From: Scenedesmus sp. ARA3
Taxonomy: Eukaryota; Chlorophyta; Chlorophyceae; Sphaeropleales; Scenedesmaceae
Reading direction: 5' to 3'
DNA: 64,000 bases
Assembly (NCBI GenBank): GCA_004335835.1
Contig: RWJK01001840.1
Span: 62,001-126,000 of the forward strand
Made by a program: the position numbers and the translations under genes. The notes beneath the pieces are model-generated. The model saw nothing but the letters and a program-made list of their open reading frames with translations, was not told the DNA's origin and searched no databases. Shown in pieces: positions 12,739 to 25,980 of this stretch. Position 1 is the first letter of the stretch; each line of letters starts with the position of its first letter.

Positions 12739-15700
12739 GCAGTGGCCGCAAGCTCAGCCACCATATTCCAAGGCCTGGAACACGCAGGGGGTGTGCAGAA
12801 CGACCAGCAGGTGGCTTGTTCCTGCCGCCGCTCGATGGTGTTGCTGCAAGCCAGCTGCCTCCGGATGTGCAGCAAACCCGCGAGCAACAGACAGCAGCAA
12901 GAGGAGAGGTGCTTTCAGGTGGGCCACTGATTGTAGAGTTACTGCTTTCGGCAGTGTAAACATTGCAGCAGCCTGATTGAAACGGCAAACCATATCTGCA
13001 TGTACGCAGCAGCAGGAGCAGCAGCATCAGCACAAGGCGCAGGATCTGTGCCGCGGCATCTGGCCCTGCTGTTCACTGTGATCTTACAGCATTGATCTCT
13101 TAGTGCTGCTGCTGCTGCTGCTGTTGTCGGGGCTGCTGCTGTTCTGCTGTACATTGCAGCGTCCCTGCCCCCGCTGTTCCTGTTCCCTCTCACCGCCTCC
13201 TCCCTGGCCTCATGGCCCCATGCCCTCTACAGCGGCGCACTGCTGGGGCAGCACCAGCAGCAACAGCAGCAGCAGGCGGCACCAGAGGCAACAGTAGCAG
13301 CAGCAGCGGCCATGCCATCCTGGGTCGTGGATGCGCCCTTCAATGCAACTGTGCTGTCCTGCAGCCCAACACCTGGTGAGGGTGGCAAGGAGGGTGCTGC
13401 CCCAGCATCTACAAAAAACGTGTGGCTGCTACTGCTGTTGGCAGGCCTGCAGGGAGAGCTGGCACTGGTGCATTACAGCTGTCCTGCGTTTCAAACTGCA
13501 AACCCATGTCAAGCTTGCTGGATGTTGTTGTTCTTGATGCTGGGCAGCATGCGGGGCAGCACACATGACGCTGCCCTTGCGCAGCTGCACAGAGTGCCCT
13601 GGCGGAGATGATCCTGCGGTTCCTGCAGCTGATCACAAAGCAGTGCAACTCAACATTGTGCTTGCTGCCCTTGGTTTGCTGCTGCTGCTGGTGCTGCTGC
13701 TGCTGCTGCAGGTGCCTGTCAGCTGTCCCTGCCCAGCCCCCCGTATGGCCAGCAGGGCAGCTTTGCAGTCAGCCTGTGGATCAAGGCAGCAGCAGCAGCA
13801 GCAGCAGCACCACCACCACCACCACCACATCCACCCTGCCACGGCCAGCAGCAGCTGCAGTGGCTGCCACTGCTCACACAAGCAGCAGGAACCAATGCAG
13901 AGGATCCTTCAACCAACAGTGGCCCAGCTGCTGCTGCTGCAAGCGATGACAACACTGCATACCGCACTGAGGGCAGCAGCAGCAGCAGCAGCAGTGGCCA
14001 CCAGGCTTGTGGCAGCAGCTTGGTGATTGCTGTGGGTGCGCCTGGCAGTGCAGAGGCTGGCCTGCTGAGGGTGGCCGTCAAGGTGCGCTGCTGCTGCTGC
14101 TGTGTGGCGTGTTAGCTTGTCTGGGACTAGACCTATGTTGGTTCTCACCTCCTTGCAGCAGGTTTATGTGTGTTGTTGAAGCCCTGTTTGTACACTGCTG
14201 CGGCTGCTGCCGCCACCCCTGCTCCCTCTATGCTGTGCAGGTTGACCCTGACTGCAGCAAGCCCACGACTGTGCTCTACTCCAATGGCAGCAGCAGCAGC
14301 AGTTGCAGCAGTGGCAGCAGTCCTCACACCGTCAACATAGCTGATGGTGCCTGGCACACTGTCACCATCAGCAGCAGCCAACCCAGCACTACTGCTGCTG
14401 CTGCTGCTGGTGGTGCTGGGGATGGTGCAGCAACAGCGGATGGTGCAGCAACAGCGCCTCTTGCTTTCCATTTGTATGTTGATGGACAGCTGGTGAGCAG
14501 CAGGAGCAGCAGCAGCAGCAGCAACGAAGCTGTTGGCCCTCAAACAACTGCAAGTGCAAACCCAGCAGCAACAGCAGCTACAGTTCAGGCAGGGGCCAGC
14601 GCAGCCAACCTGCTCTCAGCTGGCAGGATTGCCCTGTGCGGCAGCAGCACTGCTGCTACATTGCCTGCTGCTGAGGCAGCTGCTAGCTCAGCTGCTCCTC
14701 CTGCCGGCAGCAGCAGCAATGAGTGCAATAACGGCACCAGCAGCAGCAGGTGGCTGCTCTCCCAGCTAATGCTGTTTGACGGCGTCCTCAGCCCAGAAGC
14801 AGTAACAGCACTGCACACGCAGATGCAGCTGCATGTGCAGCACAGCACCAGCGCTCCTGCTGCCGCTGCTGCTGTTGCTGCTGCTGCTTCATCTGCAGTG
14901 CTGGAAAGTGCTGCAGATGCCTCCCAGGTCTTATTCAGGCCTGCTGTTGCTGCCTTTGGCGGCAGGCGTGTCATGCTGCAAAGCAGCAGCAGCAGCAGCA
15001 GCAGTGACAGCGGTTACAGCAGCAGCAGCCCTGTCATTGCCACCCCTGTGACCTCCTCCTACGAGGCCTACAATGCAGGCACCCTAAGGGACAGCAGCAG
15101 CAGCAGCAGCCCTGCAGGCAGCAGCGACAGCAGTGCCGGCTTTGTCACTGCCAGCCCAACCAGCAGCAGCAGCAGCAGCAGCAGGTATGGCAGCACCCCC
15201 AGCAGCACCTACCCTGCTGGCAGCAGCAGCAGCAGCAGCAGCAGCCCCAGTGGCTACTACCCATCCAGCAGCTCCCCTCCATACAGAGGCAGCAGCAGCA
15301 GCTATCCCGCTGGGAGCAGCAGCAGCAGCCCCAGTGGCTATAACCCATACAGCAGCCCACCTCCATACAGCGGCAGCAGCAGCAGCAGCGCTCCTGTGAC
15401 CGACCTCAGCAGCAGCTACGGCGACAGCAGCAGCAGCACCGGCAGCAGCAGCAGTGCGCCGCTGTTCACCCGCCCTGAGCCTCGCCCCGTGTTGCTGTGG
15501 GACCTGCCGGCTGGCTCTGCCTGCTCACTCAACCCCGGGGCTGAGCCTGAGCCCCGCTACTGCGAGCCTGGCCAGGTGCGGCTGTGTTGACAGTGTGACA
15601 GTTAACTTGTCATTCTTGCAGCATGCACACACACAGGCTAACGACATAGCTTGGAAGGATAACATAACCCAACCCGCCGTGGCTGCGGTGCTTCAAACAT

Positions 15701-15888
15701 TCAACGATAACTTGGCAGCCAGTTCAGCTTGCTTGCTGTACAGCAACAACATGTTTGAACCTTGGCTACCGCATGGCATGCACATCTCATGTGCTGCTGC
15801 TGCCTTTCCTCCTGGTCCTCACCTTCCTGCTGCACCTGCAGGTGTGCTACCCGAGCTACCTTGGACTCCCAGCAGACACCACCACCAC

Positions 15889-15919
<31 letters not shown>

Positions 15920-16704
15920 TACACGGCTGCAGCAGCAGCATCGCGCCTTGGCACCCAGCCTGATGCATCTGGCGTGTGTGCTACCCACCAGCCTGGGCTG
16001 CTGCTGCCAAGGGCCTACCCCACGCCCTGGCCCACACCCCTGGCCTACTTCCCACTCAGCCAGGTAGGTGTTCTGTGTTGTGTGGATTCTGATGTGCATC
16101 TCTTTTGTTTGTGTTGTGTTCGTGAACAACGGTAAAAAAGGTGCATGTTTTGTTGTTGTGCGTCACGAGGTTTGGGTATGGACCACAGGTGTGCTGCCCA
16201 CCAGCTGCTGCTGCTGCTGCTGCTGCTGCGGGCCTTTCCGCACCTTGGCTCACACCCCTGGCCTACTTAACTCTGAGCCAGGTGAGCACATCTACTTTTG
16301 TTGGTGTTGAGGGGTTGCCTTGGTGTTGAGATCAAGAGGTTTTGAATTTAAGCTGCTATAGGGGACGAGGTATGGGTATTGGGGCCACAGGTGTGCTGCT
16401 CATCAGCCGCTGGCCCCCTTGCCTCATCCTTGTCACCGGACTTTTGCCATGCTGCTGTTTTCACGCAACTGCTGCCGTTATATGCTCACCCTGCAGGACC
16501 TGTCCAGTTACCCAGACGCCGCCTGGTCAGGGTTTTACCACAAGGCTGCCCTAAACCCCAGCGAGCCCCGCTGGGGTTCTGCCCTGGCCTGCAACGCTGA
16601 CTCAGCAGCCTACGCGGCACTAGACCCTGCACCCTATGCTGCCAGCGGCGCATTTGCAGTTTCGATTTGGTTCAAAATGGCCCCTCGTGATGACAGCAGC
16701 AGCA

Positions 16705-16755
<51 letters not shown>

Positions 16756-17099
16756 GTGTTGACAGCCGCGGCGGCTTGGCTGGTGGCTTCCGTTATGTGC
16801 TGTCACATGGAGCGGCGGGCAGCAGCGGCAGCGTGTATGAGCAGAGCAACCAGGTGGGTGGTTTAGGGGCTTAGTGGGTGTGTTGAGTGTCTGCTGTGCA
16901 GCTGCAGGACTGCGGCACTCTCACTAGCCTGCATGTTGTGGTAACAATGTGCATTGGCAGCAACAACTACACATACGAAATGTTGATGCACTGCAGCTTC
17001 GGCCACTGCTGCCCATGTTGCAGTGTTAGTTGCCTGCTGCTTGGCGGCAGCAAAAGTCAATGCGGCTGCATCGGTGGGTTGAGTGATAGGGGTGCCTTC

Positions 17100-17142
<43 letters not shown>

Positions 17143-17295
17143 AGGTGGCGCTGTTCCTGCCCGGCCCTGGCCACCCCCGCCATGGCGTACTGCGGGCATT
17201 AATCCGGGACTGGGATGACATCACGCCAGCCACCAGAACCTACAGCAGGACAGACGTCTGGATTGACAGTGACGGAAGGATTGGAGACAACAGCC

Positions 17296-17342
<47 letters not shown>

Positions 17343-17553
17343 GAAGTTCCGCTATCACAGAACCCCAACATGGTTGACTTTGAGGATGGGGAGTGGCACC
17401 ATGTGGTGCTGTCAACCCTGCCGGCTGCACCCAGCAGCAGCAGCAGCAGCAGTGCCAGCAGCCGCCGAGGTTACCGCCTGTATGTGGATGGCCTGTTGAG
17501 GGCGGAGCTCAGCAGCAGCAGGAACAGGAGGGGGCTACAAACTGCCGATGGTG

Positions 17554-17585
<32 letters not shown>

Positions 17586-17781
17586 CGTGTGCATGTGGGT
17601 GGAAGGCTGGTTGACGTGGCCAGCATGACAAGCTGTGCTGTGCTGGGGGGATCAGATGCTGCATTGCATGGCCCACGCAGCATGCATGTGGTGCCTGCAG
17701 CGGCATCACACATTGTGGCTAGCTGCATATGATGCCGCCAGCGGATCTGCTGTTGATGTTGACGTGTCCTGCCGCCGCCGC

Positions 17782-17823
<42 letters not shown>

Positions 17824-17997
17824 AGGTTGCTGGCGGCGATCCCCTCACCTTCACCGGCCCCTTCATGCTGCGTTTTGCTCAAAAAGCGTCCGCTCAAGCT
17901 GCTGCTGCTGCTGCTGCTGCTGCAGGTTGCTGGCGGTGATCCCTCACCCTCATCGGCTCCCTCACGCTGTGTACTGCTCAGTTAGCTATTGCTCAAC

Positions 17998-18049
<52 letters not shown>

Positions 18050-18127
18050 AGCAGGTTGCTGGTGGCGATCCCCTCACCCTCATCGGCTCCCTCACGCTGT
18101 GTACTGCTCAGTTAGCTATTGCTCAAC

Positions 18128-18176
<49 letters not shown>

Positions 18177-18726
18177 AGCAGGTGGCTGGTGGCGATCCCC
18201 TCACCCTCACCGGCTCCCTCACGCTGTGTACTGCTCAGTTAGCTATTGCTCAACTTGCTGCTGCTGCTGCTGCTGCTGCTGCAGGTGGCTGGTGGCGATC
18301 CCCTCACTCTCTCCGGCCCCCTCACGCTGTGTGCACGGGCAGACCGCGACCCGCTGTCATACTTCTCTGGTCAACTATCCCAGCTGGCGCTGTTTGACCA
18401 GCCCCTGGGGGAGGCTCAGGTGGCAGCATTGTACTCAGAATATGCAAAGCAGGCGCTGCTGTACCCACGCGGCGGCTCTGGTGAGCGGTGTTACAGCCTA
18501 CATACGGTGCAGGGTTGTGGGCTTAGCCGCTGCATGCGTAGTATGCGAAGTAGGCGCTGTTGTTGCGCGCGGCAGTGCAGGGTGATGCAGGGCAAGGAAC
18601 GCTGCAGCTTGATGTAGGGCTGCAAATATATGGTGCTGCATGCAGTACTCGTGGAGGGCTTGGTGGGCGAGCATTGTTGCTGCTGCTGCCTTTGCCATGT
18701 ATCAACTACTACTACTACTACTACCG

Positions 18727-18766
<40 letters not shown>

Positions 18767-18920
18767 CCTCGTGCTGCCGCTGCAGGCGGCCTGCTACGGT
18801 ACACAACCCGTGGATCACGCTGCCTGATGCCGCTGAGCTATGCTGGCCAGCTGCAGTACAACTGCCTTGTACTGCCTGGCACCAGCAGTACAAGTGGCAG
18901 TACAACTGGCAGTACATCTG

Positions 18921-18953
<33 letters not shown>

Positions 18954-21900
18954 CAGCCGCAGGGGTAGGTCCAGGCTGCCTCTCTGGTCCCAGAGGTGAC
19001 TGGGAGGCATGTGAGCCATATGACAGCAGCAGCAGTGTTGCGTCATATGACAGTGTTATAACATCAGGAAATGACAGTGCTGATCAGGTGTCAGTCCTGG
19101 ACTTTGATGCCACCAACACCAGCAGCAGCGGAGGCAGCAGCATATCAGGCGGTTGGGCTGTCACCAGTACAGTATCACCAGCTGACATCACATCTAGCAG
19201 CCTCACTACAAGCAGAAGCATTGACAGCAGCGACGATGCAGCAGCAGCACTGGCAGCAGCGGCAGCAGCAGCGCCGCCAGCAGCAGCAGTGCCGCTGCAC
19301 CTGCAGGACCTCTCAGAGGCAGTACAAGCCTGGCTGGCTGTAGCAGCAGGCAGTACAATGTACAGCTACAGCCCGCGGCTGCCCCGCTACAGCCTGTCAG
19401 GGCAGGCCTGCTGGCAGCAGGGTTTCATGCTTCAGGGTTTGCTGACGCTGCCTGGTCAGTGTGCATCTGTGGGGGGCCGGGAGGTGTGCCCTGTGCTGCG
19501 CCACCCACAGCCGCCACTGCCTGATGCCATCAGTGAAGATGCTGGCAGCAGCAGCAGCAGCAGCAGCAGTACTGCAAGCTACTATGATCTGTTGGAGTGT
19601 GAGCCTCTTATTGAGGTGCCCATCAACAGCACTTACTGCTGGATCACAGCTACCCGCGCAGCCAGCAGCAGCAGCAGCAGCAGCAGCGCGAACGGCTTGT
19701 TCTCGGGCTGTGTGGCGCAGGCTGGGCTGGAGTTTTGCAAGGTGGCTGGAGCAGACGGACCCTGGCTGGCTTGTCCTGCAGGTGAAGAGGGGCGTGCCAT
19801 TTACCAATTTCTTATTGGGTTGGGGTTGGGGTTGCATTGCTCAGTGTGCTGCAGTGATTGATCAAGGTTGTGCTTTGGATGTGGGGTTCTCATGCGGTGC
19901 CAGCATGCCCCACATGTTCCAGAAGTGCCGCACATTGTTTGTCCTCATAATTTGGTGCAGCACAGCTGCAGGCCTTTCAGCCTTGCAGGCCATTCAGTAA
20001 CATCCGCTGCTGCTGCTGCTGCTGCCATGCCAATGTGCTGCCCATGCAGCTGGAGCGCCCCGTACAGAGGCTGGCAGTGGCTGCCTGCTGCCCTTTAAGT
20101 ATGGCAGTACAACACGCAGCGACTGTGTGGCACTGCCGGTACTACAGCTTGCTGATGCCTCAGGCAGTACACCAGGCAGTACAGTTGACGACAGTACAAC
20201 TGGCAGTACATCAGATGGCAGTACAGCCACCAGCAGCCAGCTGTACTGCCCCACAGCAGCCAGCTTGGTAGGCAGTACAACCGGCAGCAGCAGCAGCAGC
20301 AGTGATGCACAGCAGGCAGTACGTGTGTGGGCAGAGCAGATGTATCCATGTGATGATGCCTACCTGTATGCATCGGACACCTACACAGCAGCAGAAGCTG
20401 CAGCCAACATTGCAGCAGCAGCAGCAGCAGCACTGGACCCCCAACAGCCAGGTGACGCAGCATTACAGCAGCTCTCACTCTTCTCAGGCCTGCCTGGCAC
20501 TGGGTCACTCATTTTGGGGGGCCTGCTGGCGCCAGCTGGCAGCGGTACGAGGCGGTACAGTTTGTACAGCCAGCAGCCTTGCAGGAGCCCGCCGGCTGGC
20601 CACCTGGCGGGTGCTGACGATGCACTTGCAGGAAATGCGGCTGGCAGCAGCGGCGGCTACGGTCCTGCTGCTGCTGCTGCCAGGGATGCGACCCCTCCTG
20701 CTGGTGCTGCTGTGTGCCTGGTGGATCAGGAGCTGGGCCAGTTTCAGTGCCGGTCACAGGTGGGTGGTGCTGTGCTGCGCTTACAGAGCTTTTCAGGGCT
20801 TTTGTGTGCTGGTGCTGCCGTGTGCCTGGTAGACCAGGAGCTGGGCCAGTTTGAGTGCAGCTCACAGGTGACTGGTGCGGTTATGCGTGTGCAGGCTTCT
20901 GTTTAGGGCCTCAGGGTTTTCAGGGGCTTTCCAGGCTGTGATTTACTTGTGTGGCTGTCATGCTGGCTGATCAGGAGCTGGGCCAGTTTGAGCGCAAGTC
21001 ACAGGCATGTGATGCTTTACTTCGAAGCTACCATGCTGTAGCAACTTTCAGGTGGATGTAGCTACACTCTAACCTCACATCCTGGTGGACCAAGAGCTGG
21101 GCCAGTTTGAGTGCAGCTCACAGGTGACTGGCCGACACAGGTGACATGTTTTAAACGGCTGTTCACTTGTGTCAGTCGTATCTTGCTGTCGCAATCGGCT
21201 GTGCGTGCGGGGCTGTCATGCTGAGGCAACTGCCCACTCTGTCCACGCGCGTTGCCGGCTAGTTGCCGGCCACATGGCTTTGGCCAAGACTCACTGCTGC
21301 ACGTTTAATGCTTGCTTGGTTGCCTGTTTGCTGTCCAGCAGGACACCAGAGCGCCCTGCAGGGCGCTGTGAGCGTCACTGCTGCTCACGACATCGCAGCC
21401 TGCTGCTGCCTGCTGCCCTTCGCATGGCAACAAACCTCTCTCTGATTCACGCCTCCGCTGCAGCAAACATGCCTGCTTGCCTATGTGTGTGTGCAGGACA
21501 CCAGAGCAGTTGGCAGCAGGGTGTGTGCGCCGCTGCTGCGCCAGACAGTGCAGGGGCGCCGCTGCCTGCTGCCCTTTACTTGGAAAGGGTCCCCCCGTGA
21601 CGACTGCATTTGGCGACACGGCATGGCTGTGTGCCCCGTGGCAGGCAGGGCTGCAGAAGCAGCAGCAGCAGCAGCAGGATCTGGCACTCCACCAGATACA
21701 GACATAGCAGAATCAGCAGAGCAGCCTATGTCTGGCGTTGCAGGGCTGCTGGTGTCCCCTACGGGATCATCCCCGTGGGTGTGGCAGCAGTGCGCGCAGG
21801 ACTATGAGACGAAATGGGAGCAGCCGCCAGATGATGCACCCGGCCGCAGGTGAGGTGCTTATGTTGTTGCATAAAGAGCTAGCAAGCAAGGGATCGGTTC

Positions 21901-22259
21901 GTTGGCTGCAGGCTTTGGTGCTGGCAGCAGTGCTCGCCGCACAGGACCATGACACGAAGTGGGAGCAGCACCCGGACGCAGGTGAGGCGGTTGGTGTCAA
22001 GTGGGTTGCAGATTGTGGCAGCAGTGCATGCGGGACTTTGGGGGTTTTGACTTTGCTGCTGCTGCTATGCCTCTCTGCTGTGCCTCCATGCTGAGCCTGC
22101 TGCTGCTGCTGCCGCTGCTGCTGCTGCTGCTGCAGGTACAGCCTGTCAGGCCTGCCCTGTGTGCTGCCTTATGTAGCTGGCGGCAGCAGCAGGTGGGACT
22201 GCCTGGCAGTGCCGAAAGATGACACCAATGACACAACAGCAGCAGCCTCAGCCGCCGCC

Positions 22260-22292
<33 letters not shown>

Positions 22293-23637
22293 GCAGTACA
22301 CGTTGTTGCCGCTGCTGTGAGCGGCCTGATTTCGGGGCTGGGTGTGTGCCCCCTGAGCAGCGGGCAGTGGGGGGTGTGTGCGCCCCAGGTGACGCCATCA
22401 GGGCAAAGCAGGTGAGGCATGAGGCAGCAACATGGTGTTAATGTCGTTGTTTGTGACGTCAGCTCTTGCTGAATGGGGCTGTCGTGGCCTGTGGGACGTG
22501 TGTGCGCCGCAGGCGACGTTTCAAAAACCCATATTCCCGGTTTTTTGGAAGGCAGCGATGTTGTGTTGCAAAACGCACTTCAGCATCATTTCCTTTAGAG
22601 GTGTGCTGGCGCCCCAAGTGACGCACCGGGCCAGAGCAGGTGAGGAGACACTTTTAGGGCAGTGATGCTGTCTTGTAATACACCATTTGCATGTTATGTT
22701 GTTGTGAGGGGTGTTGGCGCTCCAGGTGACGCCCCCAGGCCAGAGCAGGTGAGGCGGGAGGCAGCGACGCAGCGTCACAAGGGATGCTATACCTCTATTG
22801 ACCAGGGATACTCAGGTAGGGCCGCAGGAGGCGCCACCAGGCCGGAGCAGGTTTAAAGACGTTACAAAGGCAGCCATGCTGTGTTAAAATACACCTATTT
22901 AATGGTTTCATCTGGGTGTGCTGGCGCCACAGGTGACGCCACCAGGGCAGAGCTAGTGAGGCAATGCGATGCAGCAATGGTGGTGCCAGCAGTTACGGGC
23001 TGTTGTAAAAGAAAGAATTTTTACAGTTGCGGCTCATCCACGCGCCTTCAAACAATGCTGTCATGTGAGTAGGTCAGGCTTGTGTGATGCAGCAGCATTG
23101 AATGCACCAGAGAACAGCATATGTGGTGCTGCAGGCTGTGTGAGCTCATGCGGCTTGACTCCTGTGCTGCTACAGCTCACGCACCCTGCAGCAGCACAAC
23201 ACCTACATACCTGCACTTGAGCACTGCATTACAACTAGTATGGCCCTTATGCATGCTGATATTGCCATTGAACCGCCACCCCTGTACCGGGCCACACTCA
23301 AGACTGCCGGCAAGCTGACCCTTGCCCGCTGCCTCTTTGGGCCCCCACATTCAGCATCAGGAATGTGCGGCCACACATGTACTGCCAAAACAGTATAGCC
23401 AAGTAGTACTGCCGCACTTGTACTGCCCGCAGGCTCACACTAGCAGGCCCCCCCTGCTCCTTCCCCTTTGGCGCATATGGTCAGCTGCACTACAGCTGCA
23501 GCAGCAGCAGCAGCAACGGCACTGCTGGCATGTGCAAAGATGCAGATGGCCTGTGGCAGAGCTGCCTGGCTGTTAGATTTGGTGCTGTGTCTGGACGGCG
23601 CTGCCTGCTGCCTGCCAGGCTGACTGATGTGGCAACA

Positions 23638-23695
<58 letters not shown>

Positions 23696-24960
23696 GTGCT
23701 GGGGAGGATGAGTCAGACGAGGATTATGAGGAAGATGAAGACGGCAGCAGCAGCAGCGGCAGGCGTCCGGGGTTGTTGATGACAGATTGCATCAGGGTTC
23801 CCAGCAACACACGATACTTGAAGCTGGCACCAGCACAGCAGCAGCAGCAGCAGCAGCGCCGGTGGTTTCTGGAGGCGTGTTTTACCAGCAGGGGGGTGCT
23901 GGAGCAGTGCCGGCCAAGGGGGATCAATGCAAGCAATACTGCTGCTGCAGGTGAGCCATCGCTGCTGCTGCTGCTGCTGGTGGTGGTGGCGGTTGTGGAC
24001 TGACACTGTGTGCTTAGCATCATCTGTACGTTCATTCACGTAGCAGCGTCAGCACCCTGTCACTTGCGATAGTTGCTGCTGTATTGCTGGCACAAGATGT
24101 ATTTGTCGCACAATTCCATGATCAGCCCACTCTAAGCGCCAGGAGCCTTTGGGCAGGAAGGCTTCTGGTCCAGCATTGTTTGCAGGTGTGCAGGTGTGCA
24201 GTTGTGCATTTACCATGCTAAAAACTGCCTTTTCAACTGCTGCTGCTGCAGGCCAAGCCACCACCAGCAACAGCAGCACTGCTGCCGCTGCAGCAGCAGC
24301 CTTTGAGCAGTCGTCTCGCACCCAACCCCGTGACAAGCAACCCCTGGCAGCAGCAGCAGCAGCAGCAGCACGGAAGCCTCATGGCAGCAGCAGCAACAAG
24401 GTGGTGCCTGTTGCAGTGGGTGTGGCAGTCGGAGTTGGTGGCACACTGCTGCTGGTAGCTCTGCTGGGAATGTTCGCTGTGAAGCGGGGTTTAGTGTATC
24501 AGTGGAAGGCGAATGGCTTCCACGAGATGCAGCTAGACCCTCATCTGCCTCAGGGTTCAAGCAGGGGGTTAGCACCTGCAGGGTTTACTGGCAGCAGCAG
24601 GGGGGGCGGCGGCAGGGGCGACGGCAACATGTTTGCTGCTGCTGCTGCCAGGCAGGGGTCTGAGTCATCACACAAGGGCCTGCTGCCTGCAGGTGCAGCA
24701 GACTCAGCTGCTGCTGGCAATGCTGCACTGCCCCTGCCAGCAGCAGCAGCAGTGCCATTCACCACGTTCAGTGTGGAGCCTGCTGCGGTTTTAACACCCC
24801 AGAAGACTGCAAGGGCAGCCAGCAAGCCAAGCAAGGCGATAGCTGAGTTCAACTGGAACAAGCCAGGTGGCAAAATTGACAGCAGCAGCAACAGCAGCGG
24901 CCATGTTGGTACAGCAGGCAGCGCAGCAGACAATGCAGTTGAGAAGGGCCACAACATCGT

Positions 24961-25003
<43 letters not shown>

Positions 25004-25805
25004 TCACCTCCCAGGCAGGCCTCGCTGCTGCAGCGGCTGCTGAGCAGGAGGAGCAGCAGCAGCAGCGCCAGCAGCGCACTGCTGCCAGCCGACCACGTCT
25101 CCAGCAACAGCAGCAGCTTCTTTGCACCTGAGCTGGTAGTACCAGCCGCACCTGCTGCTGCTGCTGCTGCTACTGCTGGTGATAGTCCAGCCAAAGTGCC
25201 AGCCACCCCTGGCAGCAGCAGCAGCAGCAGCAGCAAGCCGCCGCCTCTGCTGGAGATCAAACTCAGAGAGGAAGGGACACCCAGCAGCAGCCACACACCT
25301 GGCACTGCTGCTGCTGCTGCTACTGACTTGAGCAGCAGCCTTCCAGCCACTGCTGCTGCTATAACCGCCAACAGCACTGGCACCAGTGGTTTAGCTGCTG
25401 CTGCACCTGCGGTTGCAGCACCACCAACAGCTGCGGCGCTGTCACCTACCAACCCTTTCGCTGCCATCGCAACTGCCACTGCAGCCCCTGCACCAGCACC
25501 AGCAGCAGCAGCAGCAGCAGGTGATGCCGGTTTTGCAGCACAGCGCAGCTTCCACGAGGCACACTGTGTGGGCATACCAGCCATGGACAGCAGCAGCTTG
25601 GCAGTAGCACTGCCACCCACACCAGAAAAGACAGCAGCAGCAGCAGCAGCAGCAGATGCGCACGGGGTGGCTGATGGCGCGCCGGCTCCTGCCCGCGGTT
25701 TAGTGACGCAGGTGTATCAAGGTTTAGGGAAGGGCAGGAAGGCCAGGGCTCAGGGCTTTGCTGAGTGGAGTGGAGGCACAGATGGTGATGAGGAGTCTGA
25801 GGCAA

Positions 25806-25841
<36 letters not shown>

Positions 25842-25925
25842 GTGGTGGTGGTGGTGGTGGTGGTGGTGGTGTGGTGCGCAAGCTGGTGCAGCAGCTGACA
25901 GGAGGCAGGCCCAGCCAGGATGGTG

Positions 25926-25980
<55 letters not shown>

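Noticed and set aside
15139..15400. Poly-Ala, poly-Leu and poly-Cys frames over CAG/CTG runs, here and throughout
   Set aside because: Triplet runs are open in several frames on both strands; only the frame continuous with non-repetitive domains and splice phase was kept.
17785..18300. CRISPR-like spaced repeats
   Set aside because: The direct repeats are (CTG)n plus an exon head, spacers are themselves repeated, and the sequence is a eukaryotic intron.
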